Source: Bacteroidetes bacterium UBA1935
Lineage (GTDB): Bacteria; Bacteroidota; Bacteroidia; Chitinophagales; Chitinophagaceae
Reading direction: 5' to 3'
Assembly: GCA_002337045.1 (NCBI GenBank)
Contig: DDFF01000003.1
Span: 186,001-250,000 of the forward strand
DNA: 64,000 nucleotides
Shown: piece after piece, positions 1-6,963 of the stretch
Layout of the letters: each line of letters starts with the position of its first letter
Numbering within the stretch: the stretch's first letter is position 1
The notes under the pieces: generated by a model
What the model was told of the DNA's origin: nothing
The model's database searches: none
The model's input: the letters and a program-made list of their open reading frames with translations, nothing else
Program-made: the position numbers and the translations under genes

Positions 1-1
1 G

Positions 2-322
2 AATCCTGAAGTATTTAACGAAAGCTTCCAACCTGTGAAGATATCTTTTGATGTAGACTTAATAAAGGATGAAAATGCTGTAGTTGACTTTAAGATAAAG
101 CAACGCAAAAGGCAATTGAAGATCATCAACAGTGGTGCAACAGAGGAAGTTGTGATAAAGAAAAATGAACTGACTAACAACAAAGCTGCAAAAGCTAAGG
201 ATGCTAAAAAAACTAACAACACACGAAATACCAAAAACAAAAGTTATGAAAAAACAAATCGCAGTAACAACAGTACTACTTCTGATGTGCGTAACCGCTC
301 TTGCTTACGGCCCATTAGATGA
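2..322 (+). CDS. C-terminal end of an unidentified protein (partial)
   Basis: This frame is open from the first base and closes at 320-322, so it is probably the tail of a gene that begins before the window. The first 60 or so residues are a normal mix rich in Lys, Asp and Glu. After that the sequence becomes a low-complexity Lys/Asn/Thr tail that overlaps the next gene by 77 bases. A PID-CTERM protein follows directly, so the missing upstream part could be an exosortase-type enzyme, but nothing in the visible piece proves this. The real stop may also lie in another frame if there is a sequencing error. Confidence 0.4.
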   Translation, partial: NPEVFNESFQPVKISFDVDLIKDENAVVDFKIKQRKRQLKIINSGATEEVVIKKNELTNNKAAKAKDAKKTNNTRNTKNKSYEKTNRSNNSTTSDVRNRSCLRPIR

Positions 323-434
323 TCCTAACGGATATGGAGCTCCGCTTGATGGAGGTTTAAGTTTGCTTGCAGCAGCGGGAATAGGCTACGGCGCAAAGAA
401 AATGCTTGAAAAGAAAAACAAAAATCAAGCATAG
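246..434 (+). CDS. PID-CTERM sorting-signal small exported protein
   Basis: The protein has 62 residues. A signal peptide (MKKQ, then a hydrophobic run ending at about ALA, residue 20) leads into a very short mature part. It then shows a C-terminal tripartite signal: a PLDGG motif, a hydrophobic stretch (LSLLAAAGIGYGA) and a Lys-rich end. This matches the PID-CTERM sorting domain found in Bacteroidota, thought to be processed by exosortase-like enzymes. An in-frame start at 201 exists, but the start at 246 gives a proper signal peptide. The mature protein is little more than the signal itself, so it may be a minimal substrate or a cargo of the sorting machinery. It overlaps the preceding frame and is followed after 3 bases by a small membrane protein. 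Confidence 0.7.
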   Translation: MKKQIAVTTVLLLMCVTALAYGPLDDPNGYGAPLDGGLSLLAAAGIGYGAKKMLEKKNKNQA

Positions 435-437
435 ACT

Positions 438-611
438 ATGAAAAAGCAGACTGCAATAACGCCCAAAAGCCTGAAGCGAACATTGCTGCGATGCTGCCTG
501 ATAATACCATACCTGACACTGACCACACTGCTATCAATATGCATGTGGGTTTACGATATCGAGTACGAGGATAATGAAGGAATAGAAGTAAGAGAAAAAG
601 AACTATTCTGA
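438..611 (+). CDS. small single-pass membrane protein
   Basis: The 57-residue product starts with a basic segment (KKQTAITPKSLKRTLLR). One membrane helix of about 20 residues follows (around CCLIIPYLTLTTLLSICMW), then an acidic tail (YEDNEGIEVREKE). The layout is inside-positive with the tail outside. It starts 3 bases after the PID-CTERM stop, so the two are probably co-translated. Small membrane partners are known next to exosortase genes, which makes an accessory role plausible but unproven. I recognise no family. Confidence 0.5.
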   Translation: MKKQTAITPKSLKRTLLRCCLIIPYLTLTTLLSICMWVYDIEYEDNEGIEVREKELF

Positions 612-631
612 ATCATTAAAAAGATTGACTT

Positions 632-1000
632 ATGAAAACATTATTGTTTATAATCATCCTGTTATCAATAGTTGTCAGTGGCTATAGCCAGCAATACAAC
701 TATAACAAAATTGTAGTTGTTACAACCGGCAGCGACAACTTCGCTTTCGATAACAAAACAATTAAAAAAGAGGCAGGGCATATAGAAATACTTGCCGACG
801 CCCTGAAAATAGGTGACAAAACTATAACCCTGAAAAAACAGGTATCGGACAATGTGTACAGAGGTAAAAATTGTACTGTAGCGTATATGTATTGTAACGG
901 CGCTCTTAATGCGGTGAGGTTGACAAAGGCTGGCGCAGACACTTATTATGTATTGCAAACAACAGAAAACACCCTTACATACAGCAGCGCAAAGCTATAA
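632..1000 (+). CDS. secreted protein of unknown function, 122 residues
   Basis: The protein starts with a clear signal peptide (MKTLLFIIILLSIVVSGYSQ) cleaved around residue 19. The mature part is about 100 residues of predicted beta-rich sequence with two cysteines (NCTV and YMYCNGA) that could form a disulfide. It lies 20 bases after the preceding membrane protein and may be the last gene of that group. I recognise no family. Confidence 0.7.
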   Translation: MKTLLFIIILLSIVVSGYSQQYNYNKIVVVTTGSDNFAFDNKTIKKEAGHIEILADALKIGDKTITLKKQVSDNVYRGKNCTVAYMYCNGALNAVRLTKAGADTYYVLQTTENTLTYSSAKL

Positions 1001-1138
1001 TAACAAAACACAGTTGTATTATACCGGATATTAACCTGCCGATAACAAGAATAGTGAAGGGATAGATTGGCAGAATTAGCTATTCTGGTTACCTTGCAAT
1101 TAATACAACCTGCTTTATATAGCGTTATGAGCTACACG

Positions 1139-1750
1139 ATGAAACGAGCAATACTTACAGTGAATATAGCATGCAGCACGTTGGCGGTATTGGCACAACC
1201 ATCGCAAGGCCATAATAATGGCAACAATGGAAATGGTCATGGTCATGGACATGGCAATCACCATTCCAGAAATAATACCATCAGTATCAGTTATAGTTTT
1301 ACACAGTACGGCAATCCTAATTTTTCTGCCAACCCTGTCAGCAATAATGATATGGTAAACGGCATTGCCTTCAACAATGGTAATGCAATCAGGTATAAAG
1401 TTTCTTCGGGTGCGCCATACTACATCAGCATACAGGCAGCTACACCAGCATATACATCTACGTATGCAGGCGCGGGCGGCCATCAAAAAGATATCAGAGA
1501 TTTTATCTTCTTCAGAGTAGTAGAAAATACTACGGGAGGCGGATCAGTACAATCAGGAACAGATGGCGATAGACTGGGCAGCCTGGAAAAAACAATCATC
1601 AACAACTGCCCTGCTACCTACTCAGTTAATAATTCAGGAAACAATGATGATGAAAGAACGTTCTCATTACTATTCAAACTAAAAACAGGCTATAGCATAC
1701 CACCCGGCAATTACATAACGCCGATTTATATTACCGCAACACAGGAATAA
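1139..1750 (+). CDS. secreted surface protein of the TATQ-ending family
   Basis: The start at 1139 (MKRAILTVNIACSTLAVLAQ) gives a signal peptide, whereas in-frame starts at 1067 or 1127 would put extra residues before it. The mature protein (about 184 residues) opens with a Gly/Asn/His-rich linker (repeated GHGHGHGNHH type) that could bind metal. A beta-rich domain follows and ends in PPGNYITPIYITATQE. That ending matches the ends of three proteins at 42.7-46.1 kb (AGTYTVDVVYTATQ), so they form one family in this genome. The gene faces a chaperone-like gene across a shared terminator. The fold is probably Ig-like, as in pilin- or DUF4402-type proteins; this is inference. Confidence 0.75.
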   Translation: MKRAILTVNIACSTLAVLAQPSQGHNNGNNGNGHGHGHGNHHSRNNTISISYSFTQYGNPNFSANPVSNNDMVNGIAFNNGNAIRYKVSSGAPYYISIQAATPAYTSTYAGAGGHQKDIRDFIFFRVVENTTGGGSVQSGTDGDRLGSLEKTIINNCPATYSVNNSGNNDDERTFSLLFKLKTGYSIPPGNYITPIYITATQE

Positions 1751-1772
1751 TATTCATATCAAATAAAACTAA

Positions 1773-1804
1773 AAAGAGCCGATAGCAAATGCTATCGGCT
1801 CTTT
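1773..1804. terminator. bidirectional terminator
   Basis: A 15-bp perfect stem (1773-1787 with 1790-1804) with A-rich and T-rich flanks separates the convergent genes ending at 1750 and 1823 and can serve both. Confidence 0.85.
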
Positions 1805-1822
1805 CAATATACATGCGTGTTG

Positions 1823-2656
1823 CTACTCAATATTTACTACAAGTTGAGATGCTTCAATATCCATATCAACACCTGCATCAACTACACCAACCAACGTGTA
1901 TTTTCCTTTGGGTGTATTGGCAGGCAGTTTAAAATCGAAGAAGCGTTCCTGACCTGGAAATGTAGGCACTTCTACTACAGGCAATGACGTCTTTTTATTA
2001 TCTGCCATAGATGATATCTCTACATAAGATTTACAACGCGTCTGCACATCGCCAGTATTTTTACAAATAAGCCTGAATGTATTTACACTATCAGCCAGCG
2101 GTTTGAAGCTAATGAGTCTTATTTCTTTCCTTGCTACAGTTGGCGGTGTTTGGTATAGATGCACGCCCCACCTCATTTTAGGCACAACTTCAGCTCTGAT
2201 AGTCTTTAAATTTTCAGGCGCCTTAGACTCTTCTATTGACTCTATAAACAGCATAGACCATTTCATTTGTTCAACAGCCGATGCAGAGTCCGGCACTGCC
2301 ATCTTAACAGTAATCACTCCCTTCGCATTAGAGTCAACTTCTATAAACTTCTTATCCAGTGCTACCCATCGTGTGCACGAATGTGGTTCAGTACCGGGCT
2401 CTGTGTATACATGGGTTCCGGTTTCATCTCTGGTCCAGTCGTTCAGATACAGGTTGAATTGCATTTTGCGATTGGAGCGATTATTAATAGTGATACGCGC
2501 CTCCTTAGATTGGCCGGCTTTCAGCGTAAAATAATTTTCCATTGGCTGCACACTTATCGAGCCTTCGGGCGTTTCATCATGTTCAACAGATACTTGCGCA
2601 TTTACAGTCAGAAAAGTGTTACATAACAGCGCAACAGAGAGTAAGAATTTGTTCAT
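1823..2656 (-). CDS. periplasmic pilus-chaperone-like / DUF916-like protein
   Basis: The 277-residue protein has a signal peptide (MNKFLLSVALLCNTFLTVNA). Its first domain (about 30-165) looks like the N-terminal Ig fold of PapD-type chaperones or DUF916 (AGQSKEARITINNRS, NLYLNDW). A second Ig-like domain follows (about 170-277: FRLICKNTGDVQTR, ANTPKGKYTLVGVVDAG). Such proteins stabilise secreted beta-sandwich subunits or sit next to surface WxL-type proteins. The convergent neighbour belongs to the TATQ-ending family, so this could be its chaperone or surface partner. The family call is by overall pattern, not by a diagnostic motif. Confidence 0.75.
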   Translation of the reverse strand: MNKFLLSVALLCNTFLTVNAQVSVEHDETPEGSISVQPMENYFTLKAGQSKEARITINNRSNRKMQFNLYLNDWTRDETGTHVYTEPGTEPHSCTRWVALDKKFIEVDSNAKGVITVKMAVPDSASAVEQMKWSMLFIESIEESKAPENLKTIRAEVVPKMRWGVHLYQTPPTVARKEIRLISFKPLADSVNTFRLICKNTGDVQTRCKSYVEISSMADNKKTSLPVVEVPTFPGQERFFDFKLPANTPKGKYTLVGVVDAGVDMDIEASQLVVNIE

Positions 2657-3192
2657 AAGAGGGGTAGAAATTTGAAAATACTAAATTACTAATTTACATC
2701 AAAACATTTGTTATTTAGCAGTTAACAAAAAGTCATAAAACCCTCTATTTTAAACATTTACAGCTATTTATAAAAAGACAGTCGATATAAACATACACCC
2801 AAACAACACAACTCATTGATAATGCGAACATTAGATTTTCAAAGAAACAAACCTGCACACCTATACCCGTTAAATCACGGAATTAAAAAAACACAGCATC
2901 CAGACTACATAAATTAAAATTGCACTAGAATATAGCCCCAAAAAATGAGACGCATAATCTGAATTTAAACCCAAGCCACATAGCAACTAACAGCAAATCA
3001 ACGAGTTATAAAATCCAGCACTAAGAACAAGCCCAAATGCTCTACCAGCAATATTTTCGTAACATTTTAATAACGCAAAAATATACGTACGAGATGTTTT
3101 ATTTTTCAATGCTTATGTATATATTTGATATAGCATACAGAGAATAGAGCAGAATATTCTTAACCCTATCAAAGATATTTTACCCCAATTTT
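2657..3192. other. AT-rich intergenic region
   Basis: No credible gene is visible in these 536 bases, which are strongly AT-rich with short A and T runs. The left end must carry the promoter of the minus-strand chaperone-like gene. A good promoter for the rightward gene lies at 3097-3127. No hairpin terminator or repeat is obvious. Confidence 0.6.
3097..3127 (+). promoter_or_regulatory. candidate Bacteroidota promoter
   Basis: An exact -7 match (TATATTTG at 3120-3127, consensus TAnnTTTG) lies 19 bases after a TTTT at 3097-3100 that could act as the -33 element. It would give a leader of roughly 80 bases before the gene at 3214. Confidence 0.45.
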
Positions 3193-3213
3193 TTGAACGA
3201 AAAACACTCTATT

Positions 3214-3588
3214 ATGCTAACAACTATCACTGATTTCTGGCAACAGAAAGTTTATGGTAAATACTATCAGGAGCTTTTTGAGGAAATTAGCAAAACTATT
3301 ACGGGTGAGTATATACAAGACATGTATACTTACATTGATAAGTATGACACGTCTCCATCTTTTGAGGAAGTGATGCGTAAAGTAAAGACCCTCAGTACAG
3401 AACTGACAATGAGGGCTGAATGGATACGGGAGAATTACAAAGAAGGTAAAGGGTACCGATCCATTAAACTTACCACCGGTTGTAAAAGAATAATCAAAAA
3501 ATCATTGGATGATTATTTGCGACAGGCTAAAAGCATTTATGCAATAAAGTCGCAAAGGGCGAAGCATATACCCATACCTGCGTATTGA
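3214..3588 (+). CDS. hypothetical protein
   Basis: The product is about 124 residues from the ATG at 3214; a TTG at 3193 in frame would add seven. The sequence is charged and mostly alpha-helical by eye (YYQELFEEISKTI, VKTLSTELTMRAEWI), with a basic end (RQAKSIYAIKSQRAKH). There is no signal peptide or membrane segment, so it is probably cytoplasmic. I recognise no family. An upstream promoter match supports expression. Confidence 0.55.
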   Translation: MLTTITDFWQQKVYGKYYQELFEEISKTITGEYIQDMYTYIDKYDTSPSFEEVMRKVKTLSTELTMRAEWIRENYKEGKGYRSIKLTTGCKRIIKKSLDDYLRQAKSIYAIKSQRAKHIPIPAY

Positions 3589-3690
3589 CAACATCAATAC
3601 CAGATAGTATATCCATTTCACCAAGACAAAACAAACAAATTTTTACAGGACAGTAAATTGAACTTAACAATTTACTTATCTATTAATAAT

Positions 3691-3707
3691 GACGTGTTAA
3701 TAACGTC
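3691..3707. promoter_or_regulatory. palindromic operator-like site
   Basis: GACGT and ACGTC flank a 7-base centre (GTTAATA), giving a 17-base inverted repeat about 65 bases upstream of the gene at 3773. Its position fits a regulator-binding site for that gene. No regulator is identified. Confidence 0.35.
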
Positions 3708-3772
3708 CTGGCAACTTTATGTCATTACTAAAACAATAAAAATCTACTGCTAAAAAAAATAAGAATCCCTTT

Positions 3773-4378
3773 ATGAGAACAAATTATGATGCCCACGCCT
3801 CGGTTATTAATGAAGGCACTGCAGAAATACAGCGATTGGTTTTAAAAATCACGCAACTGGCAGGCATTCGTGGCGATGAGTTTATTAAGTCTTACCCCTT
3901 TATGCACGATGGCAGAAATTTCAGAATACTGAATAATATCTGCAACGAACTACCACCTTACAAAAAACACTCTTATGTAGGCATAGGCTTCAGCTCTTAT
4001 CAGTACATCAATTACATCAACTTTTATTCTACATACAAATCCTTTCCGCTGAATGCAGGTGATGAAATCATCTTTACATTTGAAAACAAAGAAAAACTGC
4101 ACTTTCAGTTTACTACACAAAGCAAAAGTGTAGGCTTCCTTACAAGCAACAAGTGCATTATCGGCGAACAGGAAATGGCTTACATAGCAGAAAACAGGCT
4201 TGCCTATTGGCAGCTATACAACAACGCACTGAAGCAATCGGTAATAGGAGGCTTCACCAAACAAGAGGCTAATAAACAATATGTATCTGAAAGGAGTGGC
4301 AAAGAGCTTTTCAGAAAAATGGCTGAAGAAATATTATCATCCAGACAATTACTATTCAGCTACAGCAACGCTATGTAA
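3773..4378 (+). CDS. hypothetical cytoplasmic protein, 201 residues
   Basis: No signal peptide or membrane helix is seen. The middle part (SYVGIGFSSYQYINYINFYSTYKSF, then AGDEIIFTFENKEKLHFQFT) reads as beta-rich. The last 60 residues are helical (EMAYIAENRLAYWQLYNNALK). A terminator follows 24 bases after the stop, so this is a single-gene unit. I recognise no family. Confidence 0.7.
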   Translation: MRTNYDAHASVINEGTAEIQRLVLKITQLAGIRGDEFIKSYPFMHDGRNFRILNNICNELPPYKKHSYVGIGFSSYQYINYINFYSTYKSFPLNAGDEIIFTFENKEKLHFQFTTQSKSVGFLTSNKCIIGEQEMAYIAENRLAYWQLYNNALKQSVIGGFTKQEANKQYVSERSGKELFRKMAEEILSSRQLLFSYSNAM

Positions 4379-4402
4379 TAAACCCACTGCACATACAACA
4401 AC

Positions 4403-4424
4403 AAAGCCACTAGATAGTGGCTTT
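4403..4424 (+). terminator. rho-independent terminator
   Basis: A 9-bp stem (4403-4411 with 4416-4424, loop AGAT) followed by TTTATTTATTT ends the gene at 3773-4378. Confidence 0.75.
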
Positions 4425-4429
4425 ATTTA

Positions 4430-4465
4430 TTTGAGGAACAAGCCAACAATTAGTTGTTACCTTTG
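4430..4465 (+). promoter_or_regulatory. promoter of the THUMP methyltransferase gene
   Basis: TACCTTTG at 4458-4465 is an exact -7 match. A TTTG at 4430-4433 lies 24 bases upstream, slightly longer than usual. Transcription would begin near 4472, only a few bases before the ATG at 4475. Confidence 0.5.
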
Positions 4466-4474
4466 CCGACTGAT

Positions 4475-5656
4475 ATGTCTATATACACAACAAAAGCGCC
4501 GGTTATCATTACCTGCCACAAAAGGCTTGCTCCTTATCTGGAAGCAGAGGTACGCGAACTGGGCTTTGAAATAGAGGAAACATTTATTACAGGTGTAAAG
4601 CTGCATGCCAGTATCAATGAATGCATTGTGCTGAATCTGAATCTGCGCTGTGCCAGCCAGATACTGTATAGCTTGAAGGCTTTTCATGCAACGGATGCAG
4701 ATGGCATTTATAATGTGGTGAAGAATCTGGCTTGGGAAAAACTACTGCATGACGGCGGTTATTTTTCTATCACCAGCAATGTGATGAACGAAACCATCAA
4801 CAACAGCATGTTTGCCAACCTACGTGTGAAAGATGCTATTGTAGACCGCATGCGCGAAAAGACAGGCAATCGCCCATCTACAGGTGCAGAGCTGAGCGGT
4901 GCTGTTGTACACCTTTTTTGGAAAAATGAAGATGCTGAAATATTCATAGACACATCTGGCGACTCGCTGGCAAGACACGGCTACCGCAAGATACCGGGGC
5001 GCGCACCAATGCTGGAGGCACTGGCAAGTGCATGTATATATGCCAGCCAATGGGATAGAAAAAGCCCGTTCATCAACCCCATGTGTGGTTCGGGAACCTT
5101 GGCAATTGAAGCTGCGTTGATAGCATCGGACACCAGGCCGGGCCTGTTCCGCACCAACTACGCGTTTATGCACCTGATAGGATACGATGAAGAAGTGTAC
5201 CTGCAGGAAATGGAAAAGCTGGACCAAAAGATAAAAGAAGTACCGGGGCTGAAGATAATAGCTACAGACCTGAGCAACATAGCCATTACCAATGCCAAGA
5301 AGAATGCCATTGCTGCAGGTGTGGCAGATATGATAGACTTCGCCGTTTGCGATTTTGCCCAAACCGAAGTACCACAAGATGCTGCAGGCGTAATGATGGT
5401 GAACCCTGAATATGGCGAGCGCCTTGGAGAGCTGGACGAACTGGAAGCTACCTACGGACGCATTGGCGATTTTATGAAGCAACAATGCAAAGGCTATCAC
5501 GGCTATGTATTTACCGGCAATATGGACCTTGCCAAAAAAATAGGACTGAAAGCCAAGCGCCGTATAGAGTTCTATAACGCTACGATAGACTGCCGACTGC
5601 TGGAATATGAACTATATGCCGGCACCCGCAGAACGGATAAAGAGGTAAACGAATAA
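4475..5656 (+). CDS. THUMP-domain class I RNA methyltransferase (RlmL-like)
   Basis: The 393-residue protein has a THUMP domain in the N-terminal half (SIYTTKAPVIITCHKRLAP onward) and a Rossmann methyltransferase domain in the second half. The SAM-binding region reads FINPMCGSGTLAIEAAL and the catalytic segment NPEYGERLGE. It corresponds to the RlmL part of E. coli RlmKL, which makes m2G2445 in 23S rRNA, without the RlmK half. The usual NPPY motif is NPEY here. I chose the ATG at 4475 over a TTG at 4454, which lies before the likely transcription start. Confidence 0.9.
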   Translation: MSIYTTKAPVIITCHKRLAPYLEAEVRELGFEIEETFITGVKLHASINECIVLNLNLRCASQILYSLKAFHATDADGIYNVVKNLAWEKLLHDGGYFSITSNVMNETINNSMFANLRVKDAIVDRMREKTGNRPSTGAELSGAVVHLFWKNEDAEIFIDTSGDSLARHGYRKIPGRAPMLEALASACIYASQWDRKSPFINPMCGSGTLAIEAALIASDTRPGLFRTNYAFMHLIGYDEEVYLQEMEKLDQKIKEVPGLKIIATDLSNIAITNAKKNAIAAGVADMIDFAVCDFAQTEVPQDAAGVMMVNPEYGERLGELDELEATYGRIGDFMKQQCKGYHGYVFTGNMDLAKKIGLKAKRRIEFYNATIDCRLLEYELYAGTRRTDKEVNE

Positions 5657-5691
5657 TATCTTACATTTATAGAACACAAATACAGGGAACT

Positions 5692-5847
5692 ATGTCATTA
5701 TTGAACGGCGGAAAGAATAACGCAAAGAAAGGTGCCAAAGGTGCAAAGCCTGCTGCAGCACCCGGTGCAAAATCGTTTGTAAAACCCGGCAAGACTGCCA
5801 ACATAAGTAAGAAGCCCATAAAAACGGGCGGAACACGAGGAAGCTAA
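5692..5847 (+). CDS. small basic protein, 51 residues
   Basis: The product is dominated by Lys, Gly, Ala and Pro (NNAKKGAKGAKPAAAPGAK, ending KTGGTRGS) with only one Phe and no acidic residue. It is probably unstructured and nucleic-acid- or ribosome-binding by composition, but this is inference. It starts 35 bases after the methyltransferase stop and is directly followed by a terminator, so it is likely the last gene of that transcript. Confidence 0.6.
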   Translation: MSLLNGGKNNAKKGAKGAKPAAAPGAKSFVKPGKTANISKKPIKTGGTRGS

Positions 5848-5851
5848 TAAA

Positions 5852-5881
5852 AATAAAGCCTGCTAAACAGCAGGCTTTATT
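5852..5881. terminator. bidirectional terminator overlapping a gene end
   Basis: A 13-bp stem (5852-5864 with 5869-5881, loop AAAC) with A/T flanks lies between convergent genes. Its right arm and loop are inside the last six codons and stop of the minus-strand acetyltransferase gene. Confidence 0.85.
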
Positions 5882-6417
5882 AATGAATAGATAGTTTCGT
5901 CCCAATATCTGTCGTTGTGATAGATATAATCTTTAAAATAAGCCTCGCGTACAAAGCCTGCTTTTTCTACCACAGCTATTGATGCTGCATTTTCGGGGCG
6001 TATGATGGCCTCGATAGAATGCAGGTTCATTACATCAAACCCATAGTTGAGCGATGCTATAAATGCCTCGTAGAGAAAACCTTTGCGGCGATAGTCATGA
6101 TGCATTACATAACCAATCTCTCCACGATGGCTATCGGACTTCAGATTTACGTAGCCGATAATACCCATCAACTTGTCTGAGCCCTTTTCAGTAATAGCCC
6201 AATTAATACGTTCGTTGCGCTCCGTAAAGCCACGTATCATGTTTATAACACCCATTGCATCGTCAAGCGTTTTGGCAAGCGGGCGTGGTATATATTGCAT
6301 GGTATCGGCATTGCTGCGTATCTCAAATACTTCCTGCACATCTCTGTGCTCTACATTGCGTAGTACAAGCCTTTCCGTTTCCAATACAGGAAAGGGGTTG
6401 AAATTTATGTTCAACAT
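5863..6417 (-). CDS. GNAT-family N-acetyltransferase (RimJ/RimL type)
   Basis: The 184-residue protein opens with the usual LETERLVLRN segment. It contains the acetyl-CoA region around EIGYVMHHDYRRKGFLYEA and the late NAASIAVVEKAGFVREAYFKDY motif of RimJ/RimL-type enzymes. Such enzymes acetylate protein N-termini or small amines; the substrate here cannot be read. It lies 72 bases downstream of a short ORF ending in six cysteines, and behind a CDGSH gene on the same strand. Confidence 0.88.
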   Translation of the reverse strand: MLNINFNPFPVLETERLVLRNVEHRDVQEVFEIRSNADTMQYIPRPLAKTLDDAMGVINMIRGFTERNERINWAITEKGSDKLMGIIGYVNLKSDSHRGEIGYVMHHDYRRKGFLYEAFIASLNYGFDVMNLHSIEAIIRPENAASIAVVEKAGFVREAYFKDYIYHNDRYWDETIYSLIKPAV

Positions 6418-6489
6418 AAAAAAATCTGTTTAGTAAAAGATTAAATAATAAATGAAGCCCTGCGTACGGCGGGCAAAAACCTGCGGGAA

Positions 6490-6597
6490 CTAACAACAAC
6501 AGCAACAACACGGCATTGCAGTCAGCAATACTGGTGTCTGATAATCTTGCGGTGAACGTGCACCGCTGCAAACTGTTGTCATTACATCGGTTATCAT
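6490..6597 (-). CDS. short ORF ending in six cysteines (possible leader peptide)
   Basis: The 35-residue frame starts with MITDVMTTVCSGARSP and ends MPCCCCCC directly before TAG. Six consecutive Cys codons (TGT or TGC) before a stop is extremely unlikely by chance. The ORF lies 46 bases after the CDGSH gene and 72 bases before the acetyltransferase gene, all on the minus strand. It could be a cysteine-sensing leader, where ribosome stalling controls the downstream gene, or a small metal- or cluster-binding peptide. Downstream of the stop there is only a weak GCCC/GGGC pairing around a CGTACG core, not a clear attenuator. Confidence 0.5.
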   Translation of the reverse strand: MITDVMTTVCSGARSPQDYQTPVLLTAMPCCCCCC

Positions 6598-6643
6598 TAT
6601 TGTTTATTTACATCTATTCTAAAGATAAGAAGAATCAAGAAAA

Positions 6644-6871
6644 TTAAGCTTGTTTTTTAGGTGGCAAATCGAACGCTTGTGCATCATGTTCAAAATGGCC
6701 TTTGTGTGCACCATCGCAAAAAGGTTTATTCTTTGACATACCACACCTGCAAAGGCTTACCACTTCCCTGCCCTGCAAGCCATAGGTATTGCCATCTTTA
6801 TCTACTATTTCAAAATCGCCCTCTATCTTCAGCGAGCCATTGTTGTTTACCGTAATCTTAGTTGTTGCCAT
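6644..6871 (-). CDS. CDGSH-type iron-sulfur protein
   Basis: The 75-residue protein carries the cluster motif as CRCGMSKNKPFCDGAH (residues about 41-56). Three Cys and one His coordinate a [2Fe-2S] cluster as in mitoNEET-type proteins, with Ala in place of the Ser of CDGSH. No signal or membrane segment is present, so it is cytoplasmic. It is the first gene of a possible minus-strand unit with the six-Cys ORF and the acetyltransferase. A TACTTTCG (complement of 6892-6899) just upstream is one base off the -7 consensus. Confidence 0.92.
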   Translation of the reverse strand: MATTKITVNNNGSLKIEGDFEIVDKDGNTYGLQGREVVSLCRCGMSKNKPFCDGAHKGHFEHDAQAFDLPPKKQA

Positions 6872-6908
6872 CAGTTATAATCAGTTTGCTGCGAAAGTAG
6901 TTTAAAAT

Positions 6909-6939
6909 AATAAAGCCTCCATAGAAAGGAGGCTTTATT
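6909..6939 (-). terminator. rho-independent terminator
   Basis: A 12-bp stem (6909-6920 with 6928-6939) lies just downstream of the lipoprotein gene ending at 6964 and upstream of the CDGSH gene start. Confidence 0.75.
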
Positions 6940-6963
6940 ACGGGGTACAACAAGGGGTAACAA

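Noticed and set aside
1020..1060. TTAAC and ATAAC 11 bp apart upstream of the first TATQ-family gene as a fourth regulon member
   Set aside because: The spacing fits, but the repeat is in the opposite orientation relative to the gene, lies farther from a weak promoter, and has only two units. It is kept as a weak hint only.
2700..2740. GTTAAC upstream of the chaperone-like gene as another array
   Set aside because: Only one unit matches and positions 11 bp to either side do not fit.
4820..5500. 226-codon minus-strand frame opposite the methyltransferase gene
   Set aside because: Antisense shadow; the plus-strand protein has all expected motifs here.
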